Of a stretch of DNA of 46,805 nt, positions 40,656-46,805 are shown in pieces. Source of the stretch: Colimorpha sp045597845 (GTDB lineage: Bacteria; Bacteroidota; Bacteroidia; Bacteroidales; P3); contig JAZLKZ010000111.1 in NCBI GenBank assembly GCA_045597845.1, forward strand, positions 1 through 46,805. Reading direction: 5' to 3'. Each line of letters starts with the position of its first letter. Positions within the stretch are counted from its first letter, which is position 1. The translations under genes and the position numbers were made by a program. The notes under the pieces are model-generated. The model was not told the DNA's origin. It did no database searches and saw only the letters and a program-made list of their open reading frames with translations.

Positions 40656-41381
40656 TTATCTATAGCAGTCTAACGAGATGGGCTCTTGCAAGACTACGCC
40701 TTGTTGCTTGCAGCGCAATGAGAATTTTTGTATCGAGGGAGTATGATGGCGACGGAAGAGATAGAAAAAGAGTCTATCGGGCAATTGCTGTTTGAACCAG
40801 AAGATAAATTTGGCCTTGGCTCGTTGGAAGGTGGAGAGTTCAAAGGTGGTATATTTCACGGGTGTGCGCCAATCGCCATAGGTGATGTTAAGGCATTGCT
40901 CAAAATTGCGTGGGATGTTTAAATTCAAGTCTTTGAAATGAAATGAAATGGTTTCATTTACCCAATCTTCCAAAAGAAAGCAATGTCCAATGGTGACGCG
41001 TACCTGGCTATTGACACGTTTGAGGATATAGAAATCGATGTACTCGCCCTTACGCATGATGGAGTAAAGTCCGCAGCGCTCATAACGTATCAGCTTGAAT
41101 CCCAGTTGTTCCATCTTCGGGAAAAGCAACTTCAGCTGCTCTTCATGTTCTTCCTTCACATAAAGATCAATGTCCTCATCCCACGTAATGAAATCGTTGT
41201 CGCGCACCATACCCAACATTGTGCCAAAGATAGGACCGAACGGCAATTGCTCCGACCGCAGCAAAGTCTCTAAAAGGCAAAGGTTCTCGTAAGCCTGAGT
41301 TTTGTCTATTTGTTTGATCCCCAAATAGACAGGAACGGATTTATAATAATATTTCCCGTTTTGTGTATTGATGTGTGGCAT
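40656..41381 (-). CDS. LicD family protein
   Basis: A 241-residue protein with the LicD core: GTMLGMVRDNDFITWDEDIDLYV (GTMLGMVR at 53-60; acidic WDEDIDLYV at 67-75). LYSIMRKGEYIDFYIL and a C-terminal NITYGDWRTPVKY follow. It resembles the LicD protein at 45.9 kb more than the one at 28.4 kb, because both share the LYS...YID-Y-L and GDWRTP segments. The expected activity is transfer of a phosphodiester-linked group to a glycan. The substrate is unknown. It lies between a group 4 glycosyltransferase gene and the beta-helix gene in the dense minus-strand run. Confidence 0.87.
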   Translation of the reverse strand: MPHINTQNGKYYYKSVPVYLGIKQIDKTQAYENLCLLETLLRSEQLPFGPIFGTMLGMVRDNDFITWDEDIDLYVKEEHEEQLKLLFPKMEQLGFKLIRYERCGLYSIMRKGEYIDFYILKRVNSQVRVTIGHCFLLEDWVNETISFHFKDLNLNIPRNFEQCLNITYGDWRTPVKYTTFELSTFQRAKAKFIFWFKQQLPDRLFFYLFRRHHTPSIQKFSLRCKQQGVVLQEPISLDCYR

Positions 41382-41397
41382 GAAGGATGATTGCTGA

Positions 41398-42516
41398 TTA
41401 TTTTGAGGGGTTAAACAGTGCTTTTGAAATACGATTGAGGGTTGCTTGGAAAGTGAAATTCATTTGAGAAGGACGCGTTTCAAACTGCGAACCCTGAATT
41501 GGGAGTGGATTCGCAAGACGCATTTCGTGGTCGATTTTCGTAGCGATGTCTTGTTCACTATAGGGTTCTATCTCTATTCCATTAGAGCTGTCAATCAAAC
41601 AATTGCTTCCGCAATGATTAGACACTACACACCGACATCCCGCTAAAAGCGCTTCGTTGGTTACGGCGCCGTATGCCTCTTGAGTACTTGCCAAAATAAA
41701 GACGGAAGCGAGGTTGTACCAGGCACGCACTTCATCGTCAAAGTATTGACCCACAAAAAGAACCCGATGAGAACATTCCTTGGCGACAGACTTTAGGTGA
41801 GTCTCTTCCTCACCGCTGCCTACAATCACAAAAACGAAATCCTCCTCGCACTGATTCACGGCGTTGATGACACGTTCCAGGTTTTTCAAGGCAACCAATC
41901 GACTGACAGACAGCAAGACTTTCTTGCCGCACAAATCGTACTGCTCAGCAAACCGCATGCTGATGGGAAGCACGCGGCGATAAGCATCTGTCTCTTTCAC
42001 GTCATCACGGATGATCGGCAGCCAAATGCCCTTGGAAAACCTTTGCTGATACCAATCCACAACTTTGCTGTCCACCAGCAGCAAATCGTCAAGACGAGGT
42101 GCGATAAGATTGCGCGCCCATCCATGCACTCGGGAGAAGTCGTTGTGATTTGCAACCATGTCGTAACTGTCATCACACATCGAAACCACTTTGAAACGCT
42201 TTCGCATCAACCAGCGAAGCAGCAAGACTTGGATAGTCAAGAGCTTGTATTCCGGCACGATAACCACCTCTGGTTGATTTGCCTTCAAAATAGCTCGCAA
42301 CTCGGTGCAAACCTTAAAACGTTGTTTCACGACCGAGAAGGTTTTCAGCAGGTGCGGTTGGAAATGACATTCAGCATAGAGCCGCTGCATGTCAAATGGT
42401 TGCGAGGCATCCTCCTTATCCAAGAAATAGAACTCGAATCCCCACAAATCATGCATCGCATTGTAAGTATCAATGCGATAGGGAGCCACACTTGTTCTAA
42501 AAAAGAGATTCGACAT
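41398..42516 (-). CDS. Glycosyltransferase family 4-type protein
   Basis: A 372-residue GT-B-fold glycosyltransferase. The C-terminal donor-binding half contains LLSVSRLVALKNLERVINAV (201-220), FVIVGSGEEETHLK (229-242), VLFVGQYFDDEVRAWYNLASVFILAS, and the EX7E motif EAYGAVTNE (Glu280 and Glu288). The N-terminal acceptor half is less conserved, as usual. It is cytosolic or peripheral on the membrane. It would add one sugar to the lipid-linked repeat unit; neither donor nor linkage can be read. It follows a GT2 gene by 29 bases. Confidence 0.9.
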   Translation of the reverse strand: MSNLFFRTSVAPYRIDTYNAMHDLWGFEFYFLDKEDASQPFDMQRLYAECHFQPHLLKTFSVVKQRFKVCTELRAILKANQPEVVIVPEYKLLTIQVLLLRWLMRKRFKVVSMCDDSYDMVANHNDFSRVHGWARNLIAPRLDDLLLVDSKVVDWYQQRFSKGIWLPIIRDDVKETDAYRRVLPISMRFAEQYDLCGKKVLLSVSRLVALKNLERVINAVNQCEEDFVFVIVGSGEEETHLKSVAKECSHRVLFVGQYFDDEVRAWYNLASVFILASTQEAYGAVTNEALLAGCRCVVSNHCGSNCLIDSSNGIEIEPYSEQDIATKIDHEMRLANPLPIQGSQFETRPSQMNFTFQATLNRISKALFNPSK

Positions 42517-42545
42517 ACTGTTGGATGATTGATGCTTAATAAAAA

Positions 42546-43490
42546 CTATCGATATCGTATTTTATAGAGTAGTTGATATACAGTAAAATAACTATTCCCC
42601 AAAAGTTTGGAAATCCAAAACCAAAGTCTGTTCCATTTGTTGGAAGATGTTCTCAATAAGGATGTTGCGGGGCTTTCTCTGAAAAATTTACGTACCTTGC
42701 CTTGCAGCACTTTGTCATCGGAACGACAAACGAAAAAAGCCAATGTGTTGATGTTGTGCGAAATGCTTCTTCCCCACAATTTTTGGTCCTCTGTGAGAAC
42801 CTCCTTGTGCATAAACTCAGAAAGTTCGTTGATAATCGTAATCAGGTCATCTACATGTTTCTCACGCAGAACGCTTTTTGTAAGCGAGCCTTCCCGATGG
42901 AAATAGCAATAAACAGGTTGGTCGAAAACGCCAATCGCTCCCGCCTTGTACAACGCGCGAGGTATGAAATGGGTGTCTTCGTAATAGATTCCCTCCTTGA
43001 AAGAGAGTCCGTTTTGCGCCAAATACGCGCGGCGAAAGACATAGAATGGCGGTCCATGAAAATAGTCACAAAAACTCAATTCACGTCCCGTGTTGGGTAT
43101 GTTTTCAATGGAGTGAATTGCTCGGTTGTCGGATGAGACATAGAAATACGATGCAAACGCCAAAATGTCAATGTCTGCAAGATGTTTGATTATGAGTTCG
43201 ATAGATTGAATCTCAATCCAATCGTCTCCATCTACGAACCAAACATAATCTCCAACGGCGCACTGCAGTCCTACGTTTCGGGCATAAGCGGCGCCATGGT
43301 TTTCCCGGGTCACAATCTGATGCCTTGTATCTTTCCAGTCAAATTGTTGCACTTGTTGCAGCGTATCGTCGGTAGAACCGTCGTTTACCACCACAACCTC
43401 GTAGTTGTCGGACGGGAAGCGCAGACTTTCCAAGCATCGCACCATATATGGCGCCACGTTATATACCGGAACGATGATGCTGAGTTTCAT
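42546..43490 (-). CDS. Glycosyltransferase family 2 protein
   Basis: A 314-residue GT-A-fold transferase. The N-terminus is the classic GT2 opening IIVPVYNVAPYMVRCLESL, then VVVNDGSTDDTL, NHGAAYARNVGL, and the metal/nucleotide motif DGDDW (87-91). The C-terminal third is helical, with a possible membrane-associated end (LWFWISKLLGNSYF). It would add one sugar to the glycan repeat unit. Its ATG overlaps the stop of the upstream GT2 gene by four bases, indicating coupled translation. Confidence 0.92.
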   Translation of the reverse strand: MKLSIIVPVYNVAPYMVRCLESLRFPSDNYEVVVVNDGSTDDTLQQVQQFDWKDTRHQIVTRENHGAAYARNVGLQCAVGDYVWFVDGDDWIEIQSIELIIKHLADIDILAFASYFYVSSDNRAIHSIENIPNTGRELSFCDYFHGPPFYVFRRAYLAQNGLSFKEGIYYEDTHFIPRALYKAGAIGVFDQPVYCYFHREGSLTKSVLREKHVDDLITIINELSEFMHKEVLTEDQKLWGRSISHNINTLAFFVCRSDDKVLQGKVRKFFRESPATSLLRTSSNKWNRLWFWISKLLGNSYFTVYQLLYKIRYR

Positions 43491-44299
43491 GGTTGTTTCG
43501 ATTTAATGATGTTATGTTGTACCAACCAAGTCTTTAGGTGGCCCTTGAGATACATCCACATCCAATGCCAGAAATGGCGTTGTCGCTCCCATGGATTTTG
43601 GTAGAATTTGGAAAAATAATAGCGTCGTTCCTTGATGTTGGCGCTCAGCCTTAGCCCCGACGAGATGCCTCCATTGTACATGTTTGTTACGAAAAATGGT
43701 TGATACTCAATGGGTTCTCCTGCCATCCAGATGCGCCTCGACCAATCCAAATCGGCCATGATGCGATAATGGTCGTCGTAGTATCCTCTGCGTTCATAGA
43801 TGGTTTTGGGTACCAAGGTTGCGGGATGGACGAAAGCGATGGAATCCACATCCATTCTCCACTGCAAGTCGGAATCGTCATATATCAAGTTGTGCACAAC
43901 CTTGCCGTCGGCGTCCACGATGTGGGCTCCACAAGAGACAATGGGTAAATTGTCGGGGTTGAATCCCGCAACCACGCCTTCCAGCCGTTCCAAAGCGTCG
44001 GGTTCAAGGTAGTCGTCGGAGTTGACAATCCACACATATTTGCCCTGGGCTTTGCGGCAACCCTTGTTGAATGCGTCGTATATGCCTTTGTCGGGTTCCG
44101 ATATGGCCGATAGACGACCTTCGAACAACGGTTCGTATCGATGTACAATCCCCATCGTGCCGTCCTTCGACGCTCCATCCACTATCAGGTACTCATAGTC
44201 TTTGCAACGTTGCTGCAAAACCGAACGCAAAGTCCGCTCAATGGTCGCTTCGCTATCGAAGCACACGGTCACTATGGAAAACAAAGGATTTCCGTCCAT
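43487..44299 (-). CDS. Glycosyltransferase family 2 protein (WcaE-like)
   Basis: A 270-residue GT2 enzyme of the short colanic-acid WcaE-like type. It shows FSIVTVCFDSEATIERTLRSVLQQ, YLIVDGASKDGT, SEPDKGIYDAFNKG (67-80) and the NSDDYLEP motif (93-100). YYDDHYRIMADLDWSRRIW follows. The DKGIYDA motif is typical of this subgroup. Donor and acceptor are unknown. The gene starts one base after the flippase stop and overlaps the next GT2 gene by four bases, so it sits in the tightest part of the operon. Confidence 0.92.
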   Translation of the reverse strand: MDGNPLFSIVTVCFDSEATIERTLRSVLQQRCKDYEYLIVDGASKDGTMGIVHRYEPLFEGRLSAISEPDKGIYDAFNKGCRKAQGKYVWIVNSDDYLEPDALERLEGVVAGFNPDNLPIVSCGAHIVDADGKVVHNLIYDDSDLQWRMDVDSIAFVHPATLVPKTIYERRGYYDDHYRIMADLDWSRRIWMAGEPIEYQPFFVTNMYNGGISSGLRLSANIKERRYYFSKFYQNPWERQRHFWHWMWMYLKGHLKTWLVQHNIIKSKQP

Positions 44300-44300
44300 C

Positions 44301-45791
44301 TTAGCGTTGGTGTTTTATCAGATTTCTAAAAAACAGCTTGTCTTCCTCGTTCATGTTCATCAGCGTACCCAATCCATACAGTGCCACAAATATAGCGCCG
44401 CAAAGCATCATGTTGAGCCAATGATTTTCCAGATTAGGAACGACGAAGGTTACAGCACAGCCTACCATACCAATGAAAAACTGAGGCAGGAACGATTTCA
44501 GCATCTTGCGTGAGCTAATAGCCATCTTCTTGGGCATGTAATAGACATAGTAGAAGGTCATCTGCATTGCCTCATAGACCAAGTTCGCCAAAATCACGCC
44601 GCCGATATGGTAATGTGGTATCAGGAACCACGCCACCGCCAATGCTGCAAGAGAGGAGAAAATCACCATACGGCTTAGCGCCTTGATGTTGACGCCAGAA
44701 AGTATAAGACTTGACACACACTGGATATGGCTCGATAAACTCAGCGCTACCAGCAGATACAGCCAAGGGGCCAGATAGGCATACGACTCACCGACATAGA
44801 CCATTAGCAGATCCTTTCCCACGGAAATCAAGCCAAAGGTGCAGAAACAGGTCACCATAGAGAGATATTTAGTTCCTCGGTAAGCCACTTTGTAGTAGGC
44901 ATCTCGGTTGTGCTGCGCTACTACCTTCGACGTCGAGGGAAGCAGCGAACTCATAAACACGCCCGTAATCATCGTGATGACGCTCGCCACAGTGTAAAGA
45001 ATCTTGTAGTCGGCCACCGACTCCATTGTGGCGCGGATGCCCAAAAAAATGGGGCATAGATATACGAACGAAAATTTGAATATATTGAACGAAAATATGT
45101 TAAGTGTGTATGGAAGCACCTCTTTCATCGTGGGCCAATGGAATTTGGGCAGGAATCGGATGAAGGGCGTCTCCTTGCGGATTTTTGAGACGGAAAGAGG
45201 AAGAATGATAAAGAAGGAGAAGGTCGTCAAGAAGAAATAGACACCGATGGGAAGTTTCAAAGTGATGGTCAGCACCAATATAAGAACCTGCAGCAGCTTG
45301 GGGATAAAGGAACGTTTCTGAATCCATGCCACATTCTCGGTGGCTCGGATAATCTGGTCGAAACAGGATGAATACCAATTCAAAACCGCGGCAACGGCAA
45401 GGATGTAGAGCAGTCGTTTCAAAATCACATCTTGCTCGGGCGTAATATTGAAAATGGAACTTGTGAAGAATGATACAATTATCAGAATCAGTGCGTTGAG
45501 TAATCCTATGACACTGTAAAAGGTGAGGCTGGTTTGAAAAAGCCTGCCGACTTTTGGGTGGTTCTTTTCCGACAGCCAGACGGAGAAAAAACGGATGTTG
45601 GTGGAATTCATGCCCATGTCCATCAGATGGATATAGACGTTCACCGACTGCGCCAACCCAATCAATCCGTATTCGGCTTTTCCAAAATAGTTGATAAGCA
45701 ATGGAATTGCGATAAACCCATAGGCCGCGTTGAGCAAATTGTACAACACGCTCCAGACTGCTCCCGATGCCACTTTATCGACGCTTCCCAT
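44301..45791 (-). CDS. Polysaccharide flippase, Wzx/PST family
   Basis: A 496-residue inner-membrane protein with about twelve to fourteen hydrophobic segments. The N-terminus VASGAVWSVLYNLLNAAYGFIAIPLLINYFGKAEYGLIGLAQS is the typical PST/MATE-like opening. Repeated segments such as ITGVFMSSLLPSTSKVVAQHNRDAYYKVAYRGTKYLSMV follow the family pattern. It would flip undecaprenyl-linked repeat units to the periplasm for polymerisation by a Wzy-type enzyme. The only Wzy_C-type gene in the window is at 26.7 kb. It is the second gene of the minus-strand glycan run, after a LicD gene. Confidence 0.92.
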   Translation of the reverse strand: MGSVDKVASGAVWSVLYNLLNAAYGFIAIPLLINYFGKAEYGLIGLAQSVNVYIHLMDMGMNSTNIRFFSVWLSEKNHPKVGRLFQTSLTFYSVIGLLNALILIIVSFFTSSIFNITPEQDVILKRLLYILAVAAVLNWYSSCFDQIIRATENVAWIQKRSFIPKLLQVLILVLTITLKLPIGVYFFLTTFSFFIILPLSVSKIRKETPFIRFLPKFHWPTMKEVLPYTLNIFSFNIFKFSFVYLCPIFLGIRATMESVADYKILYTVASVITMITGVFMSSLLPSTSKVVAQHNRDAYYKVAYRGTKYLSMVTCFCTFGLISVGKDLLMVYVGESYAYLAPWLYLLVALSLSSHIQCVSSLILSGVNIKALSRMVIFSSLAALAVAWFLIPHYHIGGVILANLVYEAMQMTFYYVYYMPKKMAISSRKMLKSFLPQFFIGMVGCAVTFVVPNLENHWLNMMLCGAIFVALYGLGTLMNMNEEDKLFFRNLIKHQR

Positions 45792-45856
45792 GATTGATCT
45801 GTGGTAAGTATTTGGTTTTTATGCGATATATTTCGAGTTGTTCAATTTCATTGTGT

Positions 45857-46522
45857 TCATTTCGCCTTTTTCCAGTATTTGTAGCCCAGGCAAAACTCGC
45901 CAATCTTGAGGATCTTTAGTCTGAATTTCGACCATTTTTTGTAAGAAGTTACGTCGTAATGTCCTTTTTTCGATTGTTTTGGTGTCCTCCAATCGGATCC
46001 GTACCACCACTCCAACAATGTTTCGGGGTGTTTGGGGCAAAGGTAACGTTGTCCAAGAAATTCAATCTCTGTCTGTTCGTCAAAGAAACGCTTGGGCTGC
46101 ACATGCTTGTTCAACGAATAGCAATACATTGTCCATACGCTGAATCTTACTGGTTTTAGCACATAGGCGTCAATATAGCAGTGGTCGTTGATACGGAACG
46201 AATACAGTCCTCCTTCCACCATGCGAATCAGCTTCAGGCCCCGTTCGTAGAGCCAGGGTAGATGGTCGTGTAGCTTTGCCTCGTCCTTGATGTATATGTC
46301 CACGTCTTCGTCTCCGGGGATGATGCCTCCTTCGCGTACCGCACCCAGCAAAGTCCCGTAGGCAAGACAAAACTCCAGTCCAATCTCGTCGAAAAGGGTC
46401 TTGGTGGTCTCCAAAATCAACTTTCCTTCTTCTTGCGTGATAGGCGTGATAGTGGAACGCGTAAGGGTTTTCAGTTCATCCTCATAAGAGAAAGGCTTTC
46501 CTTGGATAGTGATGGTGGTCAT
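45857..46522 (-). CDS. LicD family protein
   Basis: A 221-residue LicD-like protein. I chose the ATG at 46522 (MTTITIQGKPFSYEDEL). The open frame runs further upstream to 46804 but crosses a promoter box and an insertion-element end, so that extension is not real. The core is GTLLGAVREGG (56-66) and GDEDVDIYI (70-78), then LYSFRINDHCYIDAYVLKPV and WWYGSDWRTPKQSKKGHYDV. It most resembles the LicD protein at 40.7 kb. It is the first gene of the glycan operon. The transferred group is unknown. Confidence 0.88.
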   Translation of the reverse strand: MTTITIQGKPFSYEDELKTLTRSTITPITQEEGKLILETTKTLFDEIGLEFCLAYGTLLGAVREGGIIPGDEDVDIYIKDEAKLHDHLPWLYERGLKLIRMVEGGLYSFRINDHCYIDAYVLKPVRFSVWTMYCYSLNKHVQPKRFFDEQTEIEFLGQRYLCPKHPETLLEWWYGSDWRTPKQSKKGHYDVTSYKKWSKFRLKILKIGEFCLGYKYWKKAK

Positions 46523-46568
46523 AGGCGGTTTTTGGAGATGCCAGTTTTTGAGTATATATATTAATTTG

Positions 46569-46576
46569 CAAAAATA
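46569..46576 (-). promoter_or_regulatory. -7 promoter box for the glycan operon
   Basis: On the minus strand it reads TATTTTTG, then C, a full TAnnTTTG match. It lies 46 bases upstream of the LicD start. The -33 region lacks a clear TTTG. It lies between the insertion-element end (46664) and the first gene. Confidence 0.65.
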
Positions 46577-46663
46577 CATTTTTTTTTCGGTTTTCCCGCT
46601 ATAAATCTCACGAACTGTTGCACCATGATTGTCAACATCTCTTCTCTTCAATTTTGACTGTTT

Positions 46664-46805
46664 ACACCCGTTGGCGGAATTAATCAAGAGCATATTTGAC
46701 ATGGCCAAGGGGGCTGCCCAAGAGATAATTGACATATTGTAATGTAGTGAAAGATGCAATCTTACTGATGACTCTGGCAAACAGGCCTGCCGGTTGCTTG
46801 GCAAA
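46664..46805 (-). mobile_element. End of an IS982-like insertion element, truncated by the window edge
   Basis: The transposase C-terminus runs into a sequence that looks like a terminal inverted repeat, ACACCCGTTGGCGGAAT (46664-46680). It overlaps the stop codon by one base. Only one end is in the window, so the inverted repeat cannot be confirmed against its partner. Confidence 0.6.
46680..46805 (-). CDS. IS982-family transposase, C-terminal fragment (partial at window edge)
   Basis: The frame is open from the right edge and stops at 46680-46682. The 41 visible residues contain KQPAGLFARVISKIASF, TTLQYVNYLLG and PLGHVKYALD. The pattern of a short helical segment, then QY-NYL and a final IKYAL-like end, matches the C-terminus of Bacteroidota IS982-type transposases as I know them. 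The catalytic DDE residues lie outside the window. This is a different frame from the spurious upstream extension of the LicD gene. Confidence 0.65.
   Translation of the reverse strand, partial: FAKQPAGLFARVISKIASFTTLQYVNYLLGSPLGHVKYALD

Noticed and set aside
46523..46804. Upstream extension of the LicD reading frame to the window edge
   Set aside because: The extra residues match nothing in LicD proteins and cross a -7 promoter box and an insertion-element end; the transposase is read in another frame there.
28003..46805. Invertible capsule promoter or UpxY/UpxZ-type control as in Bacteroides
   Set aside because: I saw no NusG-like gene at the head of either glycan run and no obvious inverted repeats around the promoter boxes.

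Overview
The window looks like a chromosomal segment of a Gram-negative member of the Bacteroidota, most likely order Bacteroidales. Four things point there. Several promoters carry the Bacteroidota -7 box TAnnTTTG instead of an E. coli -10. Starts lack Shine-Dalgarno sequences. The lipid A and outer-membrane genes (lpxC, lpxA, bamD, TonB receptor) mark a diderm. The TonB receptor/DUF4249 pair, the rpoZ type, the DUF3109 protein and a subclass A2 beta-lactamase are typical of this phylum. No species can be named from the sequence.

Layout. 1-8.8 kb (+): the 3' part of a TonB-dependent receptor with its DUF4249 lipoprotein, a 2-hydroxyacid dehydrogenase, a DUF3109 protein, lspA, tRNA-Phe with its own promoter and terminator, a YqeY protein, a small two-component pair and a class A beta-lactamase. 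8.9-17.0 kb (-): thioesterase, DUF819 transporter-like protein, uvrA, lytic transglycosylase, coaBC, rpoZ, bamD. 17.1-22.1 kb (+): guaA, a LysM/periplasmic-binding-like protein, lpxC, lpxA. 22.1-28.0 kb (-): wbpI/wecB-type epimerase, aminotransferase, WlbA-type dehydrogenase, UDP-HexNAc dehydrogenase and an O-antigen ligase/polymerase. These form a likely UDP-diamino-mannuronic acid operon. 28.35-30.8 kb (+): a LicD protein, a small membrane protein and a PHP phosphatase. 30.8-46.5 kb (-): about fifteen closely packed co-directional genes making a surface glycan: LicD, Wzx flippase, three glycosyltransferases, a second LicD, a beta-helix protein, a WecA-like initiating transferase, a WecG/TagA-ATP-grasp fusion, a polysaccharide deacetylase, a barrel-like lipoprotein and an esterase. 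A U32 protein and radA sit at the tail. The right edge holds the end of an IS982-like element.

How it fits together (inference). The 22-28 kb operon would make a UDP-2,3-diamino-mannuronate. A WecA-like enzyme would start the lipid-linked glycan. The WecG-like domain, whose enterobacterial relative transfers ManNAcA, would use the uronate, and the fused ATP-grasp domain would modify it. LicD proteins could add phospho-substituents, Wzx would flip the unit, and the ligase-type protein would polymerise it or attach it to lipid A-core.

The most unusual signals are two. One is the WecG-ATP-grasp fusion. The other is a set of phased short tandem repeats: 7-bp units lie just upstream of many start codons, and 8-bp units occur both between genes and in frame inside uvrA (once) and radA (twice).
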